Source: Maratus speciosus (Eukaryota > Arthropoda > Arachnida > Araneae > Salticidae). From it: a DNA stretch of 64,000 nt. The translations under genes and the position numbers were made by a program. Positions 47,048-57,755 of this stretch are shown here, one piece after another. The stretch's first letter is position 1, and every line of letters starts with the position of its first letter. The stretch is taken from NCBI GenBank assembly GCA_963932465.1, contig OZ010792.1:744001-808000 (forward strand). Direction: 5' to 3'. The notes under the pieces are model-generated. The model ran no database searches, had not been told where the DNA came from, and saw only the letters and a list, made by a program, of their open reading frames with translations.

Positions 47048-49496
47048 AATCTAAACCTTCTCTCTGATTATTACCTAGTGCAACTAAACGCGCTTTAAAT
47101 ATGCAATTCTTTCCTTCACTATTTTCTTTTACAGTATAAACCCATTTGGTTCCTATAACTTTTTGATCAACTTTTGGGACAGGTGTCCAAACGTGTCTAT
47201 CTAACATGGTTTGGATCTCTTGATCCATTGCTTCCTTCCATTTTTGTGCCTCTGGAAGTTGTTTTGCCTGTGTCGCATTTTGTGGTACAATTATCTCAGT
47301 TAGGAGCGCTTCTTCAGTTAATTCACTCTCTAGTTCCTTATCTAGCTTAATTGGGCCTTCATATGTATTCCCTAATGAAAAATTTGCCACAGTATCATCT
47401 AATATGATTTTATGCATTTTACAATATTCACGTAAATCTTGTTGCGATCTTAATCTGGAACCAGTAGGAGATAAGATATAAACATCAATTTTACCTTTAG
47501 TTCTTCCTTTCTTTCTTTTCTTCATAAATCGATAAAATGTTGCTTCTGCTTCTTCCTGTTCCCTCAGAATATTCTCTTCTAATTCATCTTCAGATGTTGA
47601 TACATCATCTTCCATTTTCTCTTCGGATCTAGATTCATCTTGCTGCATTACTTTCTCAACTTCTGTCGGAGTTGTAGAGCTACTCGGTTGATAGACAGTC
47701 AAATCATCTTCCATTGTCGGTGAATTGTTAGGACCTGTAAAGAATTCATTATCATCATTTGAAAAATCAACAAACAAGCGATGTATTATTTTCCGTTCAG
47801 GAGAACCGTTCAGTTGAGCTTCGTCAAATGTCACATGCTTTGACTCAATTACTTTATTTTCTTTAGGGAAATAAATGCGATATCCACAGGATCCTATACC
47901 ATATCCTACAAAAACTCCTCTTTTTGCTCTTAATTGAAACTTATTTCGTTTTTCTTTAGGTTGATGTACATAAGCAATGCATCCATAACGTTTTAAATGA
48001 CGAATGGATGGTTTAGCTCCGTACCATCGTTGAAACGGTATTGCTTCTATGCCTGTGTGAAATATTCGGTTGCGAATGTAATTTACTGCCATAACTGCCT
48101 CAACCCATAGATTAGGCGGCAGATTAGCTGCTTGCATAAACGTTCTAGTTCCTTCAAATAAAACTCTGTTATATCGCTCGGCCACGCCGTTCATCTGGGG
48201 ACTATATATTGTGGTCCTCTCATGCTTGATTCCCATCTTTTCTAACATATCTCTTATTTGCTTATTGCAATATTCTAACCCGTTATCAGTTCTCATGACT
48301 TTGACTTTTCTGTTAGTTTGGCGTTCCACAAACGTGATGAAGTGCTTTAATTTCAGGAAAACTTCATCTTTAGAGCGTAGCGGGTAGCAAAAGGCTCTTC
48401 GACTAAAATCATCAATAAAAGTAAGTATGTACCGTTGCCCATTCCTTGATGTAACTGGAGCCGGGCCCCATACATCACTATGTATCAATTCTAACATTTC
48501 TTTTGAGCGAACTTTCTTTAATCTAGGATATGTTGACCTAGTATTTTTAGCTAGAATACACGGTTCACACGGAGTCTCTTTTCCCTGTAATTGTCCACAA
48601 TTTTGAACTAAATTTTCACGAAACATTTTCTTAATTATATCAACATTACTATGTCCTAGCCTTTCATGCCATAGCATGATGTTGTTACGCTCACTGGCAA
48701 ATGTAACATTGTAATTTTGATTTGACTCTTGTATATTAGTTACTTCCCTGACATTATCTTGTATTACATGAGCACTTCTTGAATTAGTGTTATAGGCTTG
48801 ATTTAAGGATTTAGTATAAGTAGAAACTTTTAATTTATTCTTATCAGAAAAAGATGGTTGATCAGCAAGCTCTAAATATTGGTTCTTAACATTAGATTTA
48901 GTTTTGTCATAACTTTTAATGGCTTTAAGAACATAAAAATTATCTTTTAGAGTGGCAGTATATAAGTACTTCCAATGCTTATCAAATACTTTAAACCCAT
49001 TGTCCATTGTGGCATGGAGACCAGCTTCATCCATTTTTGACATGGAAATTAAATTTTTATGAATGGTAGGAACATACAACACATTATGTAAATTTACAAT
49101 AGATACTTTATCGTTTTCCTTTAATTTAAAACTTACTTTTCCTATTCCTCTAACTTTATGAGGTGTTGTTCCCATCCTAACAACTGCACCCTCTGGTGGC
49201 TCACTTAGATAAGTAAAGAAATGCCCATTTTGGCAGACATGAGATGTGGACGCTGAATCCAATGTCCACTCCCAGCAAGGGGGGGAAACATTGCACAAAT
49301 CATTACTTTTACATTTTAATTCTGCGACATATGAATCTAAATTTACTTCATCCCTTTTATCACCACTTTTCTGTTTCCTACAATTTTTATCCCAATGGCC
49401 ATATTTACCACAAACTTCACACTTTAAATTTATTTTATTTCGAGAATGAGACTTAGGGGAAACTTTTTGAGACATTTGAGTGGTTCTATCAGCCAT
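47048..49496 (-). CDS. Copia pol: zinc knuckle, protease, integrase, start of RT
   Basis: From the N-terminus: CEVCGKYGHWDKNC zinc knuckle; aspartic protease with WTLDSASTSH; pre-integrase MLWHERLGHSNVDI with CEPC; integrase DDE core (IHSDVWGP, FIDDFSRRAF, RTDNGLEYCN, and Glu in MNGVAERYNR); a C-terminal GVFVGYGIGSCGYRIYFP block; then an acidic linker. The RT begins with WKEAMDQEIQTMLDRHVWTP and GTKWVYTVKENSEG. It is cut by the hAT at 47047 just after REGLD. Apart from that it shows no damage. It is in the same frame as gag, separated by one UGA. Confidence 0.94.
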
Positions 49497-49514
49497 GAGG
49501 GTTTCATTTCGTAA

Positions 49515-50096
49515 TCATTCTCTCAAATCCCTCCTTGAACATTCCTTTAGAATCTCCTCTTTAACATCCTTAAATTTAAAATCTTTTTCTGGCAAACGGT
49601 CTAATTCCCTAATTAAATAATCATAATTTTCTGGTAGGCTTTCTATTAATTGGTAACAACGATGCTTTTCTGCAACTTCCTCCCCGGAATCAACTACGCG
49701 ACGATAAGCTTCTTCAAACCTAGCAATATAAGTTGGGATATCTTCATCTACATTAATTTTTAGATTCCTAAATTCATTTACATGAAACGATTTTAATGCT
49801 CTTCCTGGGATTTCCAGATTTAACTTTAGTGTTTCCCATATTTCCGACGGATCATCCAAATGACCTATTGTTAACCCAATTTCAGGACTGACATACGTTT
49901 TGATAATTCCGGCTGCCCTTTGCTTTGACTGATTTAGCTTAAACTTATCAAGGGGCTTCAAATCTGTATAATCTGGCCATTCAGTTTTATTCACCCAGGT
50001 ATACAAACCTTCAGTTTGCAATGTGCATTTTATAAACCGAGTCCAACTTTGATAGTTATCCCTACTTAATACTACTATATCTGGTGCAGTAGCCAT
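49515..50096 (-). CDS. Copia gag capsid-like protein
   Basis: 193 codons start MATAPDIVVLSRDNYQSWTR, a typical copia gag start (DUF4219-like), followed by the UBN2-type core: W..L......EIWETLKLNLE, FRNLKIN, YIARFEEAYRRVV, CYQLIESLPENYDYLI. The frame closes with TGA (49515-49517). The following pol frame is the same frame, so in the ancestor gag and pol were probably one polyprotein. A 193-residue product would lack the zinc knuckle. Confidence 0.92.
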   Translation of the reverse strand: MATAPDIVVLSRDNYQSWTRFIKCTLQTEGLYTWVNKTEWPDYTDLKPLDKFKLNQSKQRAAGIIKTYVSPEIGLTIGHLDDPSEIWETLKLNLEIPGRALKSFHVNEFRNLKINVDEDIPTYIARFEEAYRRVVDSGEEVAEKHRCYQLIESLPENYDYLIRELDRLPEKDFKFKDVKEEILKECSRRDLRE

Positions 50097-50283
50097 TTTA
50101 CTTACTTTTACTTAAAACAATAAATAGACATAAAATATAAATGGTACTAAAACTTGCATGCACATATATATAAACATTAAAATATTTCATACACTAGATA
50201 CTTGATAAAAAACACTTCATTAATTAGCTTCAACATTTTCATTTTAAAATACTTTTCTCTAGCTTTGCCGCAGTTGAAGTGCT

Positions 50284-50301
50284 TCTGGGCACCATAACCT
50301 C
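50284..50301 (-). promoter_or_regulatory. Putative primer-binding site
   Basis: The - strand immediately after the 5' LTR reads GAGGTTATGGTGCCCAG. Its GGTTATG..GCCCAG form recalls the initiator-Met tRNA-internal primer site used by insect copia elements. This is an inference; no tRNA was available for comparison. Confidence 0.5.
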
Positions 50302-51315
50302 TGTGGGGGGTGTGGTTTGGTGTGTTTGTTGCTTGCCCCTCCCACGAAAAAAATTCAGCAGAGTGACTTGACAAATTAGTTTAAGTTATATATGAAACTT
50401 TGAAAATATAGTTAAAATAATAACTTTGAATAAGAATATGTTGAAGTATATGCAACTTCATGAATCCTATATATATTATATGATGTTTCATGGATAAGGT
50501 AAGTGTAAAATGTACTTACAGTAATGAGCCAAAATGATGAACAGAAGAAGGATTCATTTATTGGTGCTTGTAGTACATGAACTTGACTTCGTTCTTGGAT
50601 TAAATTAATGGACACTTGCGACGATAGTCTACCCGAACTCGAGAGAACTGCATTATTCGACGACATAAGTAACTTGAAATGTATTATCCACAACTCTATC
50701 GCCGATTTAATTAACAATTTTTCGATGAAACGTCTTCCAACTAAACCATTATGCTTAATAAATTCTCACAATTATATCGGTATTCAGCCATATACCATAC
50801 ATATTCGCTGACACTTCATAAAACATACCAGATAGTACCATAAGTCAGCCTTCAGACATCGCACACCTCACACAGAAAAAAATGAAATCGCTGTCCCTTT
50901 AAATCAGGACGAAAACCTATCGGCCAATCAGAATCGACTATGCAATTTGCATAAGTCGGAAGATATTTAACATTTACTTATAATTTGAATAACATTTAAT
51001 AAATATTACGATGACTTTAGAAAAATTACTTTAATATAGAAATGACTTAAAAAGATGATTTTACATGTTAATTAAATTTAAATACTTATCTTAAAAAAAA
51101 TGAATACTAGCGAATGCGATCGCAAGTAAAATTGCCGTATACGGTCCACGACCGAAACGCGATACGCAACCATCCAACCGTGGCGGTAAAAACGTAAACA
51201 AACGCCGAAAGGCGGCAAAAGAAAAGAAAATATCGTGCTGTCGAGTTCAGGTAGACTTTACAAATTGTTTAATGAAAAAATAGAAATGAAAAATGCTTGG
51301 GAATAATTTTCCACA
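50302..51315 (-). repeat. Copia 5' LTR
   Basis: 1014 bp, nearly identical to 42729-43742. Differences seen: C/T near 50736, one in the T/A run near 51093, and two A/G changes near 51158-51166. It carries the promoter for transcription toward lower coordinates, although no TATA box is singled out here. Confidence 0.95.
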
Positions 51316-51600
51316 GATATCTCACTTGTGGGGTCTTGGCTATATTTTTGGGAAAGTGTCTCCCGGGGGGGGCAAAGTGGGGGGACGGACACCGGAAGAG
51401 CATAACATCAATAAGTAGTCACAGACCTTACCAATAATATCTCACATGAGAAGTCTTGGCTAAATTTTGAAAAGTGCCCCCCTGGGGGGGAAAGTGGGGG
51501 GGACGAACACCATAGGTGCATAACATCAATAAGTAGTCACAAACCTTTCCAACGATATGTCACATGAGGGGTCTTGACTAAATTTAAAAAAGTGTCTTGA
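51316..51600. repeat. ~118-bp tandem repeat, right part
   Basis: Continues the array of 42350-42728 in register (next unit 116 bp on when the copia is removed), with units at about 51322, 51442 and 51560. Confidence 0.88.
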
Positions 51601-52202
51601 AATTTCATATATTATAAATAATATTTATCGGAGGGCTCCATAAAAAAATCCGATCTAAAATGATAAAAACGGAAAGAACTACCCCCCGCGGTGGGGGCCA
51701 AATTGGGAAGGGGAGGAAGAAAGTCTCATAATATGAAAGAGTCGTTCGAGAGCTTTCCGATAACATATCACATCACGGGTCGAAAAAAAGTTTGAAAATT
51801 GATCCCCCTTCCTCCCCTCCCCCCCTTGGGTCCACTCTTTCGCCCCGGAATTTACGCAGCCCCAACTTTAAAATTTTTATGTTCAATAAATAATATTTAC
51901 CGGAAGACTGCACAAAAAACCCACATCTAAAATTATATTTAAATTTATTATAGAAATCGGCTACGGTTTTAAAAATTTGTTCGTCCCCTCCCCACCTCCC
52001 GAATTTCACCTTCAGGGGAAGAAAGGTTCATATTATCAAAGAGTTGTCAAAGGACTTTTCGATAATATGTCACAGGAAGAGTTCGGTAAAATTTTTTTAA
52101 TTGCTCCCCGCCCACTCTCATGTCCTCTGAATTCACCCGACCCACCTTCCTCTTTGAAATTTTTATATTTAATAAATAATATTTATCGGAGGGCTCCGGG
52201 TA
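51601..52202. repeat. ~280-bp tandem repeat
   Basis: AATAAATAATATTTATCGG and GAGGGCTCC-like words recur at about 51612, 51887 and 52168, each followed by pyrimidine-rich CCCC blocks. Confidence 0.7.
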
Positions 52203-52835
52203 TGTGACAGCTTGGTAGGGCTAAAATAAGAAAAACATTGAAAATTAAAGCTTCATTTCACAGCTCATTGTCATGCCTGTCAGCTCTGTCCATCTCGCCC
52301 CTCGATATCTCATCTCGGCCCTTCTTGGCCGAGCGTGAAATGACAATCATCGGTGAGTAACATTTCGAGGAAGGACAAAAACTGATTTCTCATTCTCGAC
52401 AATGTCATATGAAATGTTGAACAGTGACCGAGAGCGAGAAACGAGAATGGCAATGGGAAGCAATGAGTTACAATCGATGAGATATCTCGAAGTAAGCGAG
52501 AGGTTTGCCCTCGGGTTTGCCATCTCCTCGAGATAAACGAGCAGTTTGCAGCAGCAGAAAATATATCTCGAAATGCGAGAGATAGGACGAGAGAAAGGAA
52601 GCTTTCAGAAGAGTCAAACTTACCGCGCTTCTGGTGTAAGTCATGATTTCCCAAAGGAGTACATGTTCTTTTCCATTCGCTTTTGTTATTAACCGATATG
52701 GGTTAGGAGGCATAGTGGTTTAAGTTATCAGTTCGGGTTTCAGTTGTTGATATAGAAGTTTTCTAGTGAATTTGGCGGCACCAGTTTGTCTTGATTTTCA
52801 ATGTTTCTCTTATTTTAGCCCTCATAGCTGTCCCA
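52203..52835. mobile_element. 633-bp TA-flanked MITE
   Basis: TIRs of about 45 bp start TGTGACAGCTTGGTAGGGCT and mirror at the right end (AGCCCTCATAGCTGTCCCA), with TA at both sides. The interior has many CGAGA/TCTCG words. The open frames in it (for example 52310-52654, -) resemble no known protein. Confidence 0.82.
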
Positions 52836-52837
52836 TA

Positions 52838-53825
52838 TCTCTTAATATTAGAATGCTATTGTTAAAGCAAAACTGCACTGCAAATTATGTGTTTTCAAGA
52901 TTTTAAGTGTCGCCTCAGGAAAGAGGATTTTTCAAAATTATTTTCCCCCACTCATGTAATATATTAAAAATAAGGGTAATCTCATAACCTTTCTAAATCT
53001 ACCTTTCTTTTGTCAATCCACTGTTAATTTTAGGCCCCTGGGCTTAAAATACTCTAAAGGAATATACTTAGCGGCGGTTTTTTTCGTACTCTGGTACGGT
53101 ATCTTGCACTCATAGGAAAATTATAAGACTAACATCAAATTGTGTCTAAAATCGAATAAAAAATATGGACATATGTTTCTTAATTTTAACTCCCTTCTTC
53201 GCCTCAAGAGGGCGCTTTAAAGTTTTGTTTCTTCAAACCTTTAGTATACTGTTTGTCCAAAAATTATAAAATTCACAAAATAAAGTCTTTTCACTCTCCC
53301 CTATCTTCTCGTATCAATTTTATTTTTACTACCACCAGGGGACGCCGCCCAGTGAGACATTTTACTTTTAGCCTCAGGCTATTGGTATTTTTCATCTGTT
53401 TTTCATAATGTTTTGTCTCATTGTTTTTCTTCATTGTAGATACTATTCTCCAAGTTCTTGACCCATTCTGACTACTTGGGTACTCATTCTGGACCAGCTG
53501 TGGCCCATCGGGCCCCTCTTCATTTGTCTGGCTCTAATCACACGCTTCACTTGTTCTTTTACCATTTTTCTTTTTCCTCAATTTTTTTCTTATTCAATGG
53601 TTTAGTTTTTTTATCATTCTCAACTTCCCATAGTCCTCTCTTACATGAAGTTAACTTTCATCCTTGGTCTGCCCTACTGTCAATTTGGGGCCTAATGCCC
53701 CTTTTTGGGGTGGGGGGGGGGGGGGGGCGTTTCTTCTATCTTTTCCAGACCCATCATCTAATACCACGTTGGTAAGGATTGGAAAATTAAAATTATCCAA
53801 AATACCAAAAATGAAGTTCATTGAC
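52838..53825. other. Interior of the 13.1-kb hAT, no gene seen
   Basis: It contains a G16 run (53712-53727) and a short coding-like stretch at 53458-53775 with no recognisable protein. It may be part of a decayed retroelement 3' end, but no motif supports that. Confidence 0.35.
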
Positions 53826-54570
53826 GTTGTATTTTAGTTATAGAATTCCCTATTAGCGGATATATTTGTCTGTTTACTTTTCTATTTTACGATAACACTC
53901 CTTTGTTTTCGATAAACGGAGAAATTCAACAGCATTAGACACATTTTAGACATTTAAGGAACTTTAACTTGTATCAAACCTTCTGCCTTTATCGAAAAGA
54001 AGAAAATGCTAATTGATTCTAGCTAATGCGCCTAAAATAAAAAATGAGCTAGTAAATGTGTCAGAAACTAGCTACTTTGGATTTCGATACAGACTTGAAG
54101 AATCATGTTGGAATCGCTAGGCACTGGAAAACAATTTCCGTGTTAGGCAGGTTCCCTCTCAGTAGTTATATATGTCTGGTTATCCTTACGTTTTTCATTA
54201 AAGATGTCTCGTTTTCGATAAACGGAGAAATTCCACAGCATTTGATACACTTTAGACATTTAGGGAACTTTAATTTGTATCAAACCTTTTTCCTTTATCG
54301 AAAAGAGGGAAATGCTAATCGATTCTAGCACCTAAAATAAAAAATGAGTTTTTAAATGTGTCACAAAGTAGCTACTTTGGATTTCGATACAGACTTAAAG
54401 AGTCATGTTGGGATTGCTAGGTACTGGAAAACAGTTTCCGTATTAGGCAGGTTCTTTCTTGGCAGGTATCTTTATCTTACTATCCTTACGTTTTTCAAAA
54501 GAAACTTTTGTTTTCGATCAATGGAGAAATTCCACAGTATTTGACATTTAGAGGAACTTTAAACTGTATC
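53826..54570. repeat. 300-bp tandem repeat
   Basis: GCTACTTTGGATTTCGATAC occurs at 54070 and 54370, exactly 300 bp apart, and flanking words extend the repeat to a partial third unit on the left (TTTCGATAAACGGAGAAATT near 53908, 54207 and, worn, 54511). Confidence 0.88.
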
Positions 54571-55052
54571 AAACTTTTTGGAGTTATCTCAAAAGTAGAA
54601 AGGTTATTTGATTCATCAAATGCGCCATAGTTACGCGATTTGGACATGGCAGTTTCATAAAGAAGAAAGGGGAATTTATTCCAATGCAAAGAAAATCATT
54701 TTAAAATACTGAAATTCAAATGAGATATCTTTATAAATTTCTTCCATAAAATTAGCATTAGCGAGCAGGTCTTTTCACTTGACTGAAGTAACCCCTTAAG
54801 CCTAAATCAGGAGAAAATAATTGCGATAGCAGAATTATCGAGCAAACCCTATCACTACTATGAAAGTTTCGGCCAGAATAATAGCTAAGTTTTCCAACAA
54901 TTGTTTTTAGCTTCTCTCGTTATAATCGATTGTAAAACATCTCGATTGTACATTCTAGGAATTAATCGATGGCTGTATCGATTGTTATTTTTTACGATGA
55001 CGATTTTTCTCGATTGTCGAATTTTCGAGAATCGCCCATCACTATGCCAGTT

Positions 55053-55756
55053 ATTCTTAATTACATCCTATAATGCAGTAGTATTCTTTACATTTCCCTC
55101 GAATTCATTTTATATGGCCCCACCAAGAAACCACATTATTAAAATATGTACATTAATATAAATTATAGATTGAAAGAGCATATGATTGTTTTTAAAATCT
55201 GATACAATAAAAATTAAATTACTGTAATTTCTGGATAAAACACACTGCATTGTGAAATACTGCTGCCAAAAGAAGAAAAAAAAAGACATAAACACTGCAG
55301 CTGAAAAATTTGGCATATAGGCTGTAATTGTGAATGACATATCAACAAAAACACATTAATAATTTGAATTTAAACATTACCAAAACATAAATATCAAATT
55401 ATTATTAAAAATAAATAATATAAATATGAAATTTAAAAAGTTAAAATGCTCAAATTGCATAAACGAAATGGCATAGCCTAAATTTTTATGTGGACAAGCT
55501 TTTTGACATGTGGATGTATCATGCGGGGATGGTTGTGTTCCGGTTATATACAGGAATTCCGGTATTCTTTTCATTTTCAATACCAGAATTCTGGTTTTTC
55601 ACAAGTTACCTTACTCGGACACTGAAAAGAAATAATTGAGAAATTTATAAATCAGTTGATTAAAGATATGCAAAATTCATCAGTTTATTTTTTTCTGTTT
55701 TGGATGTTCTGAAAATTTTACAAAATCAGCCCTCAGTCTGAAAATTTGGACATAAA
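55053..55756. other. Intronic DNA; left part of minisatellite hAT locus D
   Basis: The last ~60 bases (TCTGTTTTGG.., then AAAATTTGGACATAAA near 55740) match the left arm of the 5460 and 30680 elements in worn form. The rest shows no gene. Confidence 0.4.
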
Positions 55757-57260
55757 TAAAACTAGTTGGATGTACCAACCCCAAAACTTTCTTCTATATT
55801 ATACATCTTAATTTTTCAAAACCTAGTTACACATGTTAATACTTCAATATTATTAGTTCAATACTATACCAACTTTGATTTTCATCTTAAATTTCTGCTC
55901 AAGTCAATTAAACGGACTAAAAGCAAGTTAATCTATATCATGATATTTGTTAAAATTATTAATTTTTCCTTATTTTGTTGTTATCAGCTGTTTGCAAATA
56001 GCCGGCTTAGCAGGAAGCGACTTCCCGCCGCCGATGCACAATAGAACTACGAAAAATCAAGAAAAGTATACAAAAATCGCTAGCACAGAGCCCCTTTACA
56101 GCACAATATTTCCAAATTCAAGGAGGACCTGTTGGCCAAAGCCAAAAACAAGCACAAAAATTTTGGTTCAATTGTATGCATAATTTTATACGTTGTTCGA
56201 TGGTACAATAATGAAAATGGCACAGAGATCGGAATTATAGCGCCCCCTTCTGGCGGAATTTTTTCAAGTTCAGGGAGGACTTGTTTGCCATAGCCAGAAA
56301 CATGCACACAAAATTTGGTTCAATTATATGGATAACTTCATACACTTTTCGATGGTACAGACATCGCAATTATAGTGCCCCCTACCGGCAGAATTTTTTC
56401 AAATTCAGGGAGGACCTTCGTGACATGACCAAAAACAAACACATAAAATTTGGTTCAATTCTATGCATAACTTCATACACTTTTCGACGGTACAATATTC
56501 AAAATGGCACAAAAATTGCACAAAAATCGCTATTACAGTGCCCTCTACGGGCGATTTTTTTACAAATTAAGGGAGGACCTCCTTTCCATAGCCAAGAACT
56601 TAAAAAATTTTTGGTTCAATTCTTTGCATAACTTCATACACTTTTCGATGGTACAATATTCAAAATCGCACAAAAATCGCTATTACAGCGCCCCCTAACG
56701 GCAAATTTTTTTGCAAATTCAGGGAGGACCTGCTTGCCATATCCAAAAACTTAAAGTAAAAATTTGGTTTAATTCTATGCATAACTTCATACACTTTTGG
56801 ACGGTACAATATTCAAAATCGCATTTACAGCGCCCCCTACCAGCGAATTTTTTCCAAATTCAGGCAGGACCTGCTTGCCATATCCAAAAACTTAAAATAA
56901 AAATTTGGTTCAATTCCATGCATAACTCCATACACTTTTGCATGGTACAATATTCAAAATCGCACAAAAATTGCTATATCAGTGCCCCCTACCGCCAAAT
57001 TTTTTTCCAAATTCCAGGAGGACCTGCTTGCCATAGCCAAAAACTTAAAATAAAATTTTGGTTTAATTCTATGCATAACTTCATACACTTTTTGATGGTA
57101 CAATGGCGACAGACAGACGGACACACAGACACAGACATTTTCTATAAACATGTTTTTTGGAATCTCTAACTCCTAAAACATGTAAATCCGTCGAAAACCG
57201 GAAGTCGAAAAAAATTTCGATTACAATACTTTCTTCTATTGAAGATAGAAGAAAGTAAAA
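55757..57260 (+). mobile_element. HINE/DINE-1-like element, copy 2
   Basis: Its first ~45 bases match copy 1 (ACTAGTTGGATGTACCA versus CTAGTCAGATGTGCCA). ACTTTCTTCTAT lies at 55786-55797. About seven tandem units of ~140-155 bp follow (marker TTTTCGATGGTACAAT, 56195 to 57090), then a CAGACAGACGGACACACAGA tract. The 3' end is a perfect hairpin, ACTTTCTTCTAT-TGAAG-ATAGAAGAAAGT (57228-57256). It is inserted in locus D of the minisatellite hAT family. Confidence 0.65.
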
Positions 57261-57755
57261 ATATCGTGAATTTCGATAAATGGTCATAAAAAAAATCAAT
57301 TTCATCAATCTTTCACAAAAAAAATTGCCAATTTGTCAAACAATCCCGAAAAAAAAATGCTAATTTTATTGGAGGATCATGAGAAAAATTAAAGGATCGC
57401 TAAAAAAACATAATTTTGTCAAAAGATCATGGGGGAAAATGCAATTTTCCTCAAAAGATTGTGGAAAAAATACAAATTTTTCCAAAAGATTGTGGGGAAA
57501 AAAATGCAAATTTCCCCCAAAGGATCACAGAAAAAACGCAAATTTTTCCAATGGATCATGCAAAAAAAATGGAAATTTTGTGAAAGGATCGTGAAAAAAA
57601 AATGCAAATTTTGTCAAAGAATCGCAGAAAAAAGGCAAATTTTGTCAAAGGATCATGGGGAAAAAAGGCAAATTTTGTCAAAGGATCATGGGAAAAACAG
57701 AATTTTGTCAACAGATCGCAGAAATAATGCAAATTTCCTCAAAGGATTGCATAAA
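57261..57755 (+). repeat. ~32-bp minisatellite (locus D)
   Basis: About 14 units such as GCAAATTTTGTCAAAGGATC followed by GTGAAAAAAA, resuming the hAT family sequence (AATATCGTGAATTTCG) directly after the HINE-like element. Confidence 0.85.

Larger units (their letters stand above)
42729..51315 (-). mobile_element. Copia-type LTR retrotransposon, young
   Basis: Two 1014-bp LTRs (TG..CA ends), a 5-bp duplication GATAT (42724-42728, 51316-51320), a polypurine tract, and gag-pol in the copia order: gag, zinc knuckle, protease, integrase, reverse transcriptase, RNase H. The LTRs differ at about four positions by eye, so the insertion is recent. Two lesions are seen: an in-frame UGA after gag and a hAT insertion in the reverse transcriptase. 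Confidence 0.96.
41899..55044. mobile_element. 13.1-kb hAT-type insertion in PSMD6 intron 4
   Basis: Ends TAGTGATGGGC and GCCCATCACTA, with exact 8-bp duplication TGCCAGTT at 41891-41898 and 55045-55052. Sub-terminal TCTCGAT words occur at both ends. Without the copia insert it is about 4.55 kb. It consists mainly of three tandem-repeat blocks (~118, ~280 and 300 bp units) and a MITE. No transposase was recognised, so it is non-autonomous. A partial relative is at 967-1450. Confidence 0.9.

Noticed and set aside
52310..52713. Open frames of 114 and 81 residues on the - strand
   Set aside because: They lie inside a 633-bp TA-flanked MITE, have no recognisable domain and overlap in different frames.
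53458..53775. 105-residue open frame, considered as a LINE 3' end
   Set aside because: No RT, RNase H or tail motif was found; the composition and the G run suggest non-coding repeat DNA.
56080..57169. Open frames of 75-152 residues with repeated words
   Set aside because: They are the ~145-bp tandem units of the second HINE-like element in translation.
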